A DNA stretch of 64,000 nucleotides, taken from NCBI RefSeq assembly GCF_000211855.2, contig NC_015638.1, positions 2,577,001-2,641,000 on the forward strand, written 5' to 3'. Positions 34,547 through 44,082 of the stretch are shown piece after piece. The stretch comes from Lacinutrix sp. 5H-3-7-4. GTDB taxonomy: Bacteria; Bacteroidota; Bacteroidia; Flavobacteriales; Flavobacteriaceae. Every line of letters starts with the position of its first letter. Positions within the stretch are counted from its first letter, which is position 1. Made by a program: the position numbers and the translations under genes. The notes beneath the pieces are model-generated. The model was given only the letters and a program-made list of their open reading frames with translations. It was not told where the DNA came from and searched no databases.

Positions 34547-35944
34547 TTATTTTAAGCCACTAACCATATTTTCTGGTCTTACCCATTCATCATATTCTTC
34601 GGCAGTTACATAACCTAAGTTTATAGCTTCTGTTTTTAATGTTGTTCCGTTTTTATGAGCTGTATTTGCAATTTCGGCAGCTTTGTAATAACCAATTTTA
34701 GTATTTAAAGCGGTTACTAACATTAATGAGTTATTTAATAACTGTGTAATTACTTCGTGGTTTGGCTCAATACCACTAGCACAATGCTCTGTAAAACTCA
34801 CACAAGCATCACCAATAAGTTGTGCACTTTGTAAAATATTAGCAGCCATCATTGGTTTAAATACATTTAACTCGTAATGACCTTGAGTACCTCCAATTGT
34901 AACAGCAACATCGTTACCCATTACTTGTGCACAAACCATAGTTAAGGCTTCACATTGTGTAGGGTTTACTTTTCCTGGCATAATAGAACTTCCAGGTTCG
35001 TTTGCTGGTATAATTATTTCACCAATTCCAGATCTTGGTCCAGAAGCCATCATCCTAATATCGTTTGCAATTTTATTTAGAGATACAGCTATTTGTTTTA
35101 ATGCACCATGTGTTTCTACAATAGCATCATGAGCAGCTAATGCTTCAAATTTATTTTCGGCCGTAATAAAAGGCAAGTTTGTAAATTTAGCAATATATTT
35201 TGCTACAAGAATATCGTAACCTTTAGGTGTATTTAATCCTGTACCTACAGCAGTTCCTCCAAGTGCTAATTCTGCTAAATGCGGTAATGTATTTTCTAAA
35301 GCTTTTAAACCATGATCTAATTGTGATACATAACCAGAAAACTCTTGACCTAATGTTAATGGTGTTGCATCCATTAAGTGCGTTCGGCCAATTTTTACAA
35401 CATCTTTAAAAGCTTGAGCTTTATCGTTTAATGCGTTGCGTAATTTTATAACACCAGGAATAGTATTTTCTACTACTTTTTTATAAGCTGCAATATGCAT
35501 TCCTGTTGGAAATGTATCGTTAGAAGATTGCGATTTGTTTACATCATCATTTGGTTGTATAGTTTTTTCACCTTCGCCAATAGTTTTTCCTGCTATTTGG
35601 TGTGCTCTATTTGCAATAACTTCATTCACGTTCATGTTAGATTGTGTACCAGAACCTGTTTGCCAAATTACTAACGGAAACTCTTTATCATGTTTTCCTT
35701 CTAAAATTTCATCACAAACTTGTGCAATTAAATCACGCTTACTATTATCTAAAACGCCTAACTCTGCATTAGTATAAGCTGCAGCTTTTTTTAAATAAGC
35801 AAAACCATAAACTACTTCTAATGGCATAGAAGCAGCAGTGCCTATTTTAAAATTATTTCGAGAGCGTTCAGTTTGTGCTCCCCAAAGTTTATTTGCAGGC
35901 ACTTTAACATCGCCCATTGTATCTTTCTCTATTCTAAATTCCAT
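34547..35944 (-). CDS. fumC: FumC, class II fumarate hydratase
   Basis: 465 residues, the standard length. The superfamily signature [13 protein letters not shown] is intact, as are the substrate-binding [12 protein letters not shown] and the catalytic [11 protein letters not shown] (histidine of GRTHLMDA). TCA cycle, cytoplasm, interconverts fumarate and malate; class II so iron-independent. Two adjacent minus-strand TAnnTTTG-type boxes (TAATTTTG, TAAATTTG) lie at 35969-35984, just upstream. Convergent with the Crp/Fnr gene. Confidence 0.96.
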   Translation of the reverse strand: MEFRIEKDTMGDVKVPANKLWGAQTERSRNNFKIGTAASMPLEVVYGFAYLKKAAAYTNAELGVLDNSKRDLIAQVCDEILEGKHDKEFPLVIWQTGSGTQSNMNVNEVIANRAHQIAGKTIGEGEKTIQPNDDVNKSQSSNDTFPTGMHIAAYKKVVENTIPGVIKLRNALNDKAQAFKDVVKIGRTHLMDATPLTLGQEFSGYVSQLDHGLKALENTLPHLAELALGGTAVGTGLNTPKGYDILVAKYIAKFTNLPFITAENKFEALAAHDAIVETHGALKQIAVSLNKIANDIRMMASGPRSGIGEIIIPANEPGSSIMPGKVNPTQCEALTMVCAQVMGNDVAVTIGGTQGHYELNVFKPMMAANILQSAQLIGDACVSFTEHCASGIEPNHEVITQLLNNSLMLVTALNTKIGYYKAAEIANTAHKNGTTLKTEAINLGYVTAEEYDEWVRPENMVSGLK

Positions 35945-35968
35945 GTTTTTTGGTTTGTTTTAGGTATA

Positions 35969-35984
35969 CAAATTTACAAAATTA
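35969..35984 (-). promoter_or_regulatory. Two overlapping-range TAnnTTTG boxes upstream of fumC
   Basis: Minus-strand TAATTTTG (35984-35977) directly followed by TAAATTTG (35976-35969), about 25 bases before the fumC ATG. Only one is likely used. Confidence 0.5.
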
Positions 35985-36014
35985 AAGTGTATTTTCGCTT
36001 AATAAATTATATCA

Positions 36015-36884
36015 ATGAATATCGTTTTTTTAGTTTTTGGTAATGACTATAAAAATTATCAACAAGCCTTATTTTCTATGTTAACTTTTCTTTCTAAAAT
36101 GAAAGAAGAAGACCATATTATTGTTTTAACAGATACTCCAGAATATTTTAAGGTAATTGAAGAGCAAATAACTATTTCATTATTAAATGAAGAACTTCTT
36201 AACTCTTGGAAAGGAAATTACAACTTTTTTTGGCGTATTAAAATTAAAGCACTTCAGTTAGTTGAAAAAGAGTTTGGTGGTAAACCTTTTATTTATTTAG
36301 ATGCAGATACTTTTTTATTTAATGATTTAAATAAAATAAAAAAAGGTTTAACTCAAGGTTATAACTTTATGCATTTAAATGAAGGAAAACTTAGTGAACT
36401 AGGTTCTAAAACCGAAAAGCGCATGTGGAAACAACTAAAAAACACTGTGCACGCAAATGTTTTGGTAGATGAAAGCTCATGTATGTGGAATGCCGGTGTT
36501 ATTGCTATTGGTACAAAAATTAAAGAAACACTACAATTAAGTTTAGATATTTGTGATAGTATGTGTGCACAAAATGTAACACCACGACTAATAGAACAAT
36601 TCGCATTTTCACTAGCTTTAAATAAAGAAAACAAGCTTATTGAAGCAGATGATACTATTGGTCATTATTGGGGTAATAAAATACAATGGAATGAGAAAAT
36701 ATCTGCTTTTTTTAATGAAAATTTATTGAAAAATATCTCTTTAAAATCTCAAATTAAATTACTTGATGATTTTAAATTTGATGCACTTCCTGTTAATATT
36801 AAAGTACCAAATACTAGAAAGCGATTAAACACAAAAATTGAACATTGGTTTCCTAATAAATATGAAATTTATATTAAAAGGTAA
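36015..36884 (+). CDS. Nucleotide-diphospho-sugar transferase (glycosyltransferase)
   Basis: 289 residues with an N-terminal Rossmann-type glycosyltransferase core and the metal-binding DxD motif in FIYLDADTFLF (Asp at about 96-98). The rest contains WNAGVIAIGTK and a C-terminal HYWGNKIQWNEK segment usual for GT-A proteins acting on sugar acceptors. Donor and acceptor are not readable. Its last 11 bases overlap the 3' end of the converging LpxR-like gene. Confidence 0.8.
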   Translation: MNIVFLVFGNDYKNYQQALFSMLTFLSKMKEEDHIIVLTDTPEYFKVIEEQITISLLNEELLNSWKGNYNFFWRIKIKALQLVEKEFGGKPFIYLDADTFLFNDLNKIKKGLTQGYNFMHLNEGKLSELGSKTEKRMWKQLKNTVHANVLVDESSCMWNAGVIAIGTKIKETLQLSLDICDSMCAQNVTPRLIEQFAFSLALNKENKLIEADDTIGHYWGNKIQWNEKISAFFNENLLKNISLKSQIKLLDDFKFDALPVNIKVPNTRKRLNTKIEHWFPNKYEIYIKR

Positions 36885-37836
36885 AACCAATTTTAATGCC
36901 TCCCCATTTTGCAGATGAACCAGAATTAAATTCCTTCGTTATAAAATAACGAGAATACTCAAAAAACAAAGTCCTTGTTTTTAAGATAAAGCCATAGGCA
37001 TATTGACCAGTTAGACGTTTAACTTCGCCAGATGAAATTGTATATGTACTAGAATTATTGAACATACCGCTTTGTAGTGTAGCATCGTAAACAACTGCAG
37101 TACCAATAGATTGCAAAAAACCATAAAAATTAAATTTTTTAGCGCTATTTTTTATAGAAAACGGTTTGTCTATAATACCAAAAGTAGCACTTAAACCAAA
37201 AGATGCATTAGTAAATAATGTACCAGCCTTAATTTTAGATTGAGCTTGTAAAGAAAAAACAGGAGCTACTGTAACGATTTGTTTTTCTAAACCAATTTCA
37301 TAATTCACTACAATATCGTTTTTAATTTGATTTTTCCATCCTTTAGGAATTTTATTGCCCGTCCATTTATGTATTCCTACTTGCATATCTTCACCAAAAG
37401 CAGCAGGACCAATAATACCTAAGTTAAATGAAGAGATAAGTCTTATTTTTTTAGTTGTATTAATAGTAATAATCATACTCTTAAGCATGATTGCAGATGC
37501 AAACGGTCGATCTCCAAACTGAATGTTTTCACTTACATAATCATCTGGAGTAAAACCTATATGCTCTAATGATAAACCGTATTTTTTGGTTGAATTATTT
37601 GGTTTGAAGAAAAGAAAGTTAATAGGATTTTTTTTTAAGCTTTTTAAAAAGAGTTCAAAATTATAACCTTGTGTATAGTTCTCGTCTCCATTTGCAAAAT
37701 AGTCGTTTTCATAGTTAAAGCGGAAATAAGAGGTATTGTCTATATCTCTAAAAGAAACTAAATTATCTATTTTTTGAGCATTACTAAATGTAAAGCATGT
37801 GCAAGAAATTATAAAAAAGGTAAATAGTTTTTTCAT
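36874..37836 (-). CDS. LpxR-like lipid A deacylase, outer membrane
   Basis: 320 residues with a signal peptide (MKKLFTFFIISCTCFTFSNA) and beta-barrel-like sequence. The LpxR/DUF2219 motifs are present: ENDYFANGDENYTQGYNFE (catalytic Asn/Asp region), GDRPFASAIML and GIHKWTGNKIPKGWKNQI (His and substrate-site residues). LpxR removes the 3'-acyloxyacyl group of lipid A in the outer membrane. Assignment rests on motifs, not activity. Ends in a strong aromatic C-terminal strand (GGIKIGFTF). Confidence 0.82.
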   Translation of the reverse strand: MKKLFTFFIISCTCFTFSNAQKIDNLVSFRDIDNTSYFRFNYENDYFANGDENYTQGYNFELFLKSLKKNPINFLFFKPNNSTKKYGLSLEHIGFTPDDYVSENIQFGDRPFASAIMLKSMIITINTTKKIRLISSFNLGIIGPAAFGEDMQVGIHKWTGNKIPKGWKNQIKNDIVVNYEIGLEKQIVTVAPVFSLQAQSKIKAGTLFTNASFGLSATFGIIDKPFSIKNSAKKFNFYGFLQSIGTAVVYDATLQSGMFNNSSTYTISSGEVKRLTGQYAYGFILKTRTLFFEYSRYFITKEFNSGSSAKWGGIKIGFTF

Positions 37837-37950
37837 AATCTATTTACGGTTTTATTACAACTGTGGTTTTGTTTTAATTATTAAAAAGAGTATTATTTAT
37901 TTTAAAATTTAATATAGTTAACAACTATGTTAATAATTACAAAGTTTATA

Positions 37951-37981
37951 TTGTATAAAAAAACAGTTTAACTTATCTTTG
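37951..37981 (+). promoter_or_regulatory. Promoter of the 38012 small membrane protein gene
   Basis: TTG at 37951-37953, 20-base spacer, TATCTTTG at 37974-37981: good match to the Bacteroidota -33/-7 pattern. It makes the TTG start at 37979 impossible and fixes the ATG at 38012. Confidence 0.65.
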
Positions 37982-38011
37982 CTGCAAGATTTAAAACAAG
38001 ACACATCAATT

Positions 38012-38185
38012 ATGTTCGAATTTGACCAATATTTAGGCTTTTTAGCATTTTTAACTATCTTAACCATAGGATTTTGGTTAATGATTTTTTTATTAACTTT
38101 TGTAATTCCTTATTGGATTGGTGGAAGTTTAATTGAGCGTCTTAAAGAAATTAAAGAAGAAAGAGACGCTAAGAAAAAAGCTTAA
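38012..38185 (+). CDS. Small membrane protein, 57 residues
   Basis: ATG 38012 (MFEFDQYLGFLAFLTILTIG): one long or two short hydrophobic helices up to about residue 38, then a basic charged tail (ERLKEIKEERDAKKKA). A longer frame to TTG 37979 is excluded by the promoter. No family recognised; the tail could contact nucleic acid or lipid head groups. Confidence 0.62.
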   Translation: MFEFDQYLGFLAFLTILTIGFWLMIFLLTFVIPYWIGGSLIERLKEIKEERDAKKKA

Positions 38186-38201
38186 TTAGCTTTTAAAACA
38201 T

Positions 38202-38237
38202 AAAAAAAAGGGAAACTTAATAAGTTTCCCTTTTTTT
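38202..38237. terminator. Bidirectional terminator between the 38012 gene and the receptor gene
   Basis: aaaaaagggaaactt / aagtttccctttttt stem with A and T runs. Confidence 0.87.
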
Positions 38238-38271
38238 GTTTCCCATTGTTGGGACTTAAGTTTGAAAGCTA

Positions 38272-40722
38272 TTAACCTTCAAACTCTTCGCCACCATCAT
38301 TATTTTGTTGTCTTTGTCTTCTATCTTTTTTCTGATTAAATCTATATGTAAACGATAAGTTAAAGCTGCGTTCTCTCCATTGAAACTCACTCTCGCTCAT
38401 AAATGTTGGAGTAGTAGTGGTTTGAGATCTTACTCGGCTATTAAATAAATCACTTACATTAAAAGCTATAGATGCTTTTTCGTTAAATAAATCTTTACTA
38501 AATGCTAAGTTTGCAGAGAATATTCCATCTCTTTCGTTTTGAGCATCTGCACTTGGCCCTCTATAAACTAAACGAGTTTGCCAATCTATTTGTCCTGGTA
38601 AAGTATATTTGTTATTTAATCTAGCAAACCAAGATGTGTTTGTGTTTCCAAGGTTTAAACCGTTTGGTGTTACACCATCAGTTTCATTTTGAAAGATATT
38701 AAAGTTAGCATTTATATTCCATTTTCTAGATGGTCTATATCCTAAAGTAAACTCAAAACCTAAGCGTTCTTCTGTTGCTAAGTTTATTGGAGTTCTATTA
38801 ATTACGGGAAGCTCTTCACCATTAACAATTACAGTTTGCCCAGTATCAAAGCTAACAAAGTTAAAAACATCTGTTGCTCTTGAGAAATAAGCAGAAGCAT
38901 CTAAAGTATATTTTCCAAAACGTTTTACATATCCAACATCTACAGTACCAGAATAACTTGGTGCTAAATTTGGATTTCCTTGAAATACACTAGTTACACT
39001 TGATCGTGATGGAAAAGGATTTACAAAACGGGATCTTGGTCTTCTTAAACGACGGTTATATGCTAATGTTACGTTTTCACTATCACTTAATTCGTAACTA
39101 AGATTTACTGTTGGAAAAAATCCAGAATATTGATTTTTTACTAAACTACCAGATGTTGGTTGGTCTATTGTTATTTGTGTATCCTCAAAACGAAGACCTA
39201 ATAAATATGAAAATTTACCAAACTTACTACCAAACTGTGTGTAAAAAGCTGTAAGATATTCTCTATAATTAAACAGGTTACTTAAGTTGTTATCAACTTC
39301 AAATTGGTTTGTAGTTTCGTTTAAAAATTCTACTGTATAATCTGTACTTTGGTTATTAAAGTTACCACGGTATCCTATTTCAAATTGAGACTTTTCTCCT
39401 ATAGGTAAAACATAATCTGTTTGTAATAAAATACGTTCTTGATCTTCTAAAGTTGCAACTCTTTCAGAGTCTAAACCATTTACATTTACTAAAGAGTTTT
39501 CATCTTCAGAACTTTCTTCATATTGAAAATCAAATGTAAATTTATGTCCGCTAGTTTCAAATTGTTTATCAAAGTTAACAGCATATTGTATTGTTTTATC
39601 ATCTTCTAATTCTGGATCTAAACGTAGCGTAGAAGAGGTTAAATTTCTATTACTATCAAATTGATTAAGTAAATTTTGAGTATTACTTTCGTTATCACTC
39701 TCGCTATATAAAATAGAAGTTGTTAATGATGCTGAATCTGTAATGTACCATTCTACACCTAAATTGGTGTTAAAACCTTTACGAATACGGTCAAAATCAC
39801 TAGATTCTTCAACAAAAGTATCTGGATTATCTGTGATTAAATTACCATCATCATCAAATTCTTTATTAAAGTTTACTCTTGAATCGTTTGTGTTTCCAGG
39901 TACTTCTCTATAGTTATAACTTGTAGTATTAAAAATGTTTAAATCTCCAGTTCTATAATTTATATTTCCAGATATTCCTGCTGAAGGATTATAACCTGCA
40001 TTTGCAGTAATGGCTCCATTTAAACCTTGTAATTTACTACGACGTAATATAATATTTAAAATACCACCAGTACCTTCGGCATCATATCTTGCAGAAGGAG
40101 AAGTGATTACTTCAACTCTCTCAATAGATTCTGCTGGTAATTGTCTTAAGGCATCAGTAGAATTTAAACCTACTAAACCAGATGGTTTACCGTTAATTAA
40201 AATGGTAACATTTTCGTTACCTCTTAAAGCTACATTACCTTCCACATCAACAGATACAGATGGTACGTTATCTAAAACATCACTTACAGTTCCTCCTCTA
40301 ACAGTTAAATCTTTACCAACATTGTAGATTTTTTTATCTAATTTTATTTCAACGGTAGTTTTTTCTGCAATAATTTCTACTTCTTCTAAAGCTGTGGCAT
40401 CTTCAGATAAATAAGTAATTCCAAAGTTTTCATTTTTAGAGATAACTTTATTTTCTAGTGTTTTAGATTTAAAGCCAATATATTCAAAAGAAATCGTGTA
40501 TGTTCCTTTTTCTACTTCAATATTAAATTCACCGTTTTCATTTGTAATACCTCCAGTTGCTAGTTTTCCAGGAATATTGCTTTTTACAACTACTGTAGCA
40601 TATTCAAGAGGTGTTTTTGTGTTTTGATCGAGAATTTTACCAGTTAATTTTACTTCTTCTTGTGCATGTAAACCAAACACTGTAAGAAAAGTAAATAGAA
40701 GGTAATAAGAGATTTTGTTCAT
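38272..40722 (-). CDS. TonB-dependent receptor-like outer membrane protein (CarbopepD_reg, OMP_b-brl_3)
   Basis: 816 residues. Signal peptide (ends GLHAQ), CarbopepD_reg beta-sandwich (about 24-110), plug-like domain (about 115-225; VLDNVPSVSVDVEGNVALRG, VEVITSPSARYDAEG), then a long beta-barrel with alternating hydrophobic residues and a C-terminal aromatic strand (NLSFTYRFN) followed by a charged tail (KKDRRQRQQNNDGGEEFEG). The layout is that of the OMP_b-brl_3 family; no SusD partner is adjacent, so the nutrient is unknown. Confidence 0.9.
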   Translation of the reverse strand: MNKISYYLLFTFLTVFGLHAQEEVKLTGKILDQNTKTPLEYATVVVKSNIPGKLATGGITNENGEFNIEVEKGTYTISFEYIGFKSKTLENKVISKNENFGITYLSEDATALEEVEIIAEKTTVEIKLDKKIYNVGKDLTVRGGTVSDVLDNVPSVSVDVEGNVALRGNENVTILINGKPSGLVGLNSTDALRQLPAESIERVEVITSPSARYDAEGTGGILNIILRRSKLQGLNGAITANAGYNPSAGISGNINYRTGDLNIFNTTSYNYREVPGNTNDSRVNFNKEFDDDGNLITDNPDTFVEESSDFDRIRKGFNTNLGVEWYITDSASLTTSILYSESDNESNTQNLLNQFDSNRNLTSSTLRLDPELEDDKTIQYAVNFDKQFETSGHKFTFDFQYEESSEDENSLVNVNGLDSERVATLEDQERILLQTDYVLPIGEKSQFEIGYRGNFNNQSTDYTVEFLNETTNQFEVDNNLSNLFNYREYLTAFYTQFGSKFGKFSYLLGLRFEDTQITIDQPTSGSLVKNQYSGFFPTVNLSYELSDSENVTLAYNRRLRRPRSRFVNPFPSRSSVTSVFQGNPNLAPSYSGTVDVGYVKRFGKYTLDASAYFSRATDVFNFVSFDTGQTVIVNGEELPVINRTPINLATEERLGFEFTLGYRPSRKWNINANFNIFQNETDGVTPNGLNLGNTNTSWFARLNNKYTLPGQIDWQTRLVYRGPSADAQNERDGIFSANLAFSKDLFNEKASIAFNVSDLFNSRVRSQTTTTPTFMSESEFQWRERSFNLSFTYRFNQKKDRRQRQQNNDGGEEFEG

Positions 40723-40762
40723 AAAATTGGTTGTTTCTGTAATAGTTTTTTTAGTTAGATTG

Positions 40763-40770
40763 CAAAAATA
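40763..40770 (-). promoter_or_regulatory. Minus-strand TAnnTTTG box for the receptor gene
   Basis: Reads TATTTTTG on the minus strand, about 40 bases upstream of the ATG at 40722. Confidence 0.55.
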
Positions 40771-40810
40771 CCTTATGGTTTAACTGGCTTTGGTTAAAAC
40801 TATGTTAAAT

Positions 40811-40842
40811 AAAAAAAGCCTTGAAATTATCAAGGCTTTTTT
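40811..40842 (-). terminator. Terminator between the ArsC-like gene and the receptor gene
   Basis: aaaaaagccttgaaatt / tatcaaggctttttt stem-loop; lies directly after the stop of the ArsC-like gene at 40846. Confidence 0.85.
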
Positions 40843-40845
40843 AAA

Positions 40846-41205
40846 TTATTGTGTGATTTGAAATATTTTTTTTGGTGGCTCGCCAATTACAGCTTTTTGG
40901 CCGTTAATTACAATTGGACGTTCTATTAATTCTTGATGTTCTATCATTATTTCAATATATTCTTCATCTGTGAATTCTACACCATTTTGTATTAAATGAT
41001 CAAATTTTTGCTTCCAAAGTAAATCGTTAGTTCTAATAATTTCTTTTGGAGAAATTTTAAGAATATTTATTATTTTTTGAAGCTTAATTGCATCTAAAGG
41101 TCTGTCCTGATATTTAATTTTTTGAGTGTCATGTTTACTGGTTTCTAAAATTTCTAAACCAGATTTTGAGTTTTTAGATTCTGGATTGTGATATATTACT
41201 ATCAT
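40846..41205 (-). CDS. ArsC family protein lacking the catalytic cysteine
   Basis: 119 residues with the ArsC/thioredoxin-like fold. The N-terminal motif reads YHNPESKNSKSGL where the next gene has YHNPRCSKSRQGL, so Cys10 is replaced by Ser and the flanking Arg is lost; the anion-site Arg of LIERPIVI is kept. It therefore cannot work by the normal arsenate reductase mechanism. Possible roles: regulator of the Spx/YffB type or a diverging duplicate. It is 65 bases behind its paralogue on the same strand. Confidence 0.85.
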   Translation of the reverse strand: MIVIYHNPESKNSKSGLEILETSKHDTQKIKYQDRPLDAIKLQKIINILKISPKEIIRTNDLLWKQKFDHLIQNGVEFTDEEYIEIMIEHQELIERPIVINGQKAVIGEPPKKIFQITQ

Positions 41206-41270
41206 TTTAGTTTAAGGGATTAGGTATTACTATCAATCTCAATAATATTAGTTTTAGGATATATTAATTA

Positions 41271-41612
41271 TTAAATAATGGTATTAATTAATTCGGTTGG
41301 TCGACCTAAAACTGCTTTATCATTATTAATAACAATTGGTCTTTCAATTAATTTTGGGTGTTCTATTAAAATGGAGATTATTGCATTGTTAGATAATGTT
41401 TTTCCTTTATAGTTCTCTTTCCAAATTGATTCATTCTTTCTAACCAAATCTATAGGTTTAATTGCTAATTTTTTAATGACATCAGTTAATTCATTTGTGT
41501 TAATAGGTGTGTTTAGGTATTTTACTATTTCAAATTTTTTCCCTGAGTCTTCTAATAGCGCTAAACCTTGTCGTGATTTACTGCATCTAGGATTGTGGTA
41601 TATTTTTATCAT
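41271..41612 (-). CDS. arsC: ArsC family arsenate reductase-like protein
   Basis: 113 residues with intact YHNPRCSKSRQGL (Cys10) and LIERPIVINNDKAVLGRP. Members reduce arsenate with glutaredoxin or act as thiol-redox Spx-like proteins. The gene lies 30 bases after prfB and 65 before its Cys-less paralogue, so all three may be cotranscribed. No arsB/acr3 gene nearby, so an arsenic role is unproven. Confidence 0.88.
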   Translation of the reverse strand: MIKIYHNPRCSKSRQGLALLEDSGKKFEIVKYLNTPINTNELTDVIKKLAIKPIDLVRKNESIWKENYKGKTLSNNAIISILIEHPKLIERPIVINNDKAVLGRPTELINTII

Positions 41613-41642
41613 TTAAAGAATATAATAATTGTTTAGATAAAG

Positions 41643-42753
41643 TTATAATTCGTTTGTATTTGTAGATTGTTGTCCCATTGACATTAAATAGGATTTTAGA
41701 AAAGGTGTTATATCGCCATCCATAACAGCGTCTACATTACCAGACTCAAAACCTGTTCTTACATCTTTAACTAATTTATATGGATGCATAACATAGTTTC
41801 TTATTTGGCTTCCCCACTCAATTTTCATTTTAGCAGCTTCAATATCTTCACGTTGAGATAATTGTTTTTGAAGTTCGATTTCATATAATTGAGATTTAAG
41901 CATTTGTAACGCTCTAGATCTGTTATCATGTTGTGAGCGTGTTTCGCTACATGAAATTTGTATACCAGACGGTTTGTGAGTAAGTTGTACTTTTGTTTCT
42001 ACCTTATTTACATTTTGTCCACCGGCACCACTAGATCTTGCAGTTGTTATTTCTATATCTGCAGGATTAATTTCAATTTCTATAGAGTCGTCTACTAATG
42101 GATATACATATACAGATGCGAAACTTGTGTGGCGTTTAGCATTACTATCAAAAGGTGAAATGCGTACCAACCTATGTACACCATTTTCTCCTTTAAGCCA
42201 ACCAAATGCATAATCGCCTTCAATTTCTAAAGTTACTGTTTTTATACCTGCAACATCACCTTCTTGAAGGTTAAGTTCTTTAACTTTAAAATTGTTTTTT
42301 TCTGCATACATTAAATACATACGCATAAGCATTTGTGCCCAATCACAACTTTCTGTTCCACCTGCGCCAGCTGTTATTTGTAGTACAGCACTTAGGCTAT
42401 CTCCTTCTTCAGAAAGCATATTTTTAAACTCTAAATCTTCAATAGCTGTTTGTGCTTTTGTAAATCTATTTGTAACATCATTTAATGTGGCTTCATTTTC
42501 TTTGTAGAATTCATAAATAACATCTAAATCTTCTATTAGTGTATTTGCAGTATTGTAGTCTTCTACCCACTTTTTTTTAACTCTAAGGGTTTTCATTATA
42601 GCTTCGGCAGCCTTGGAGTCTTCCCAAAAATTAGGATTAAAAGTTTGTTCTTCTTCATTACTAATTTCTATTAGTTTTGCGTCTATGTCAAAGATATTGC
42701 CTCAACAATGTTAGGCGGTTTGAGAGATCCTTAATTTGATCTTGTGTTATCAT
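41643..42753 (-). CDS. prfB: Peptide chain release factor 2 with programmed +1 frameshift
   Basis: Gene is read as 42753-42691 then, after skipping the T at 42690, 42689-41643 (369 residues). The first frame, [20 protein letters not shown] then L, ends at the in-frame TGA of TAT CTT TGA C (42696-42687), the same slip site as in E. coli prfB; an AGG (42702-42700) upstream may stimulate. The shifted frame continues [17 protein letters not shown] and [10 protein letters not shown]2 motifs: GGQ in [11 protein letters not shown] and the stop-codon anticodon SPF in [13 protein letters not shown]2 levels are thus autoregulated: RF2 terminates at UGA and stops its own synthesis. Confidence 0.93.
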
Positions 42754-42772
42754 CTGTAGTATTTATTTAAAA

Positions 42773-42780
42773 CAAAAATA
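42773..42780 (-). promoter_or_regulatory. Minus-strand TAnnTTTG box upstream of prfB
   Basis: Reads TATTTTTG on the minus strand, 19 bases before the prfB ATG at 42753; supports that start. Confidence 0.55.
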
Positions 42781-42846
42781 GAATTATTACAATGATATGA
42801 AAATTATTACCTCCTTATTTTATAGTTTTATCATCAAAAAACAAGA

Positions 42847-43866
42847 ATGATTATAGATTTAAGAAGTGATACGGTTACAAAACCAAGTCCAAAAATGTTA
42901 GAAGCTATGCTAAAAGCCAATGTTGGTGATGATGTATACAAGGAAGATATAACAACAAATGAGTTAGAAACTAGAATAGCAAATATGTTTGGTAAAACAC
43001 GTGGACTTTTTTTTCCAAGTGGTACTATGGCAAACCAAACAGCAATTAAGTTACATACTAATCCTGGAGATCAAGTTATTTGTGATAAATATGCACATAT
43101 TTTTAATTATGAAGGTGGTGGTGCTTCTTTTAATAGTGGTGTTTCTTGTAAATTAATAGATGGAGATCGTGGAATGTTTACAGCAGACCAGGTTTTAGAA
43201 GCTATAAATCCTCCAGATTTTTACCATAGTCCTTTAACCACTTTGGTAGAAATAGAAAATACTACAAATAAAGGTGGTGGCGCTTGTTGGGATTTTAATG
43301 AAATTTTAAAAATAAGAGCAGTTTGTGACTCTCACAATTTAGGCTTACACTTAGATGGAGCAAGGTTATGGAATGCTCTAATAGCAAAACAAGAATCTGC
43401 TAAAGATTATGGACAAGTTTTTGACACTGTTTCTGTATGTTTAAGTAAAGGACTTGGTTGTCCAGTAGGATCAGTATTAGTAGGTGATGAGAAATTTATG
43501 AAAAACGCTATTAGAATAAGAAAGATTCTTGGTGGTGGAATGAGGCAAATAGGCTATCTCGCAGCAGCAGGTTTATATGCTTTAGACAATAATTTGTCAA
43601 GATTACAAGAAGACCACGATAAAGCCAAGGAAATTGCTTCAGTTTTAACAAAAGCTTCATATATTAATAAAGTAGAATTAGTAGAAACTAATGTCGTAAT
43701 TTTTAGTTTAGCTAAAGATATAGATGAAACTCACTTTATTAATCAATTAGGAGATAAATCTATACTCATAAGTAATTTAGGAAAAGGCAAAATGCGAATT
43801 GTAACACATTTGGATTATACAAATGCTATGCATAAGCAATTTTTAAAAGTTTTATTGACACTGTAA
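42847..43866 (+). CDS. ltaE: Low-specificity L-threonine aldolase family (PLP)
   Basis: 339 residues, PLP fold type I. Start motif IDLRSDTVTKPSPKMLEAM, the substrate-binding GDDVYKEDITTNELE, LHLDGARLWNALIA with the PLP Asp, and the PLP lysine in SVCLSKGLGCPVGS. It splits L-threonine or allo-threonine to glycine and acetaldehyde, or related 3-hydroxy amino acids. Divergent from prfB. Stereospecificity cannot be read from the sequence. Confidence 0.91.
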   Translation: MIIDLRSDTVTKPSPKMLEAMLKANVGDDVYKEDITTNELETRIANMFGKTRGLFFPSGTMANQTAIKLHTNPGDQVICDKYAHIFNYEGGGASFNSGVSCKLIDGDRGMFTADQVLEAINPPDFYHSPLTTLVEIENTTNKGGGACWDFNEILKIRAVCDSHNLGLHLDGARLWNALIAKQESAKDYGQVFDTVSVCLSKGLGCPVGSVLVGDEKFMKNAIRIRKILGGGMRQIGYLAAAGLYALDNNLSRLQEDHDKAKEIASVLTKASYINKVELVETNVVIFSLAKDIDETHFINQLGDKSILISNLGKGKMRIVTHLDYTNAMHKQFLKVLLTL

Positions 43867-44082
43867 AATCAACTGTTTTTATAAAGTATTGATATTCATT
43901 TATTTAGTTTTATTTTTTTAAACTTAAACGACATTTTTTGCTTTTTATCGAATTATTAAGTAAATTTTAACAAAACTTAACAGTTTGAGTTTGATTACAT
44001 TTAATTTTACACGTAATTAGTAACAAAGCTAGTGGTTTCCATTAGTTAATTAATCTTTAATATAACCATAAAACTTTTAAAA

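Noticed and set aside
37979-38011. TTG start for the small membrane protein
   Set aside because: The codon lies within a good -7 box, so it would not be transcribed as part of the message.
42596-42753. Apparent frameshift or sequencing error at the start of prfB
   Set aside because: The break falls at CTT TGA C, the known programmed slip site of RF2, and both frames match RF2.
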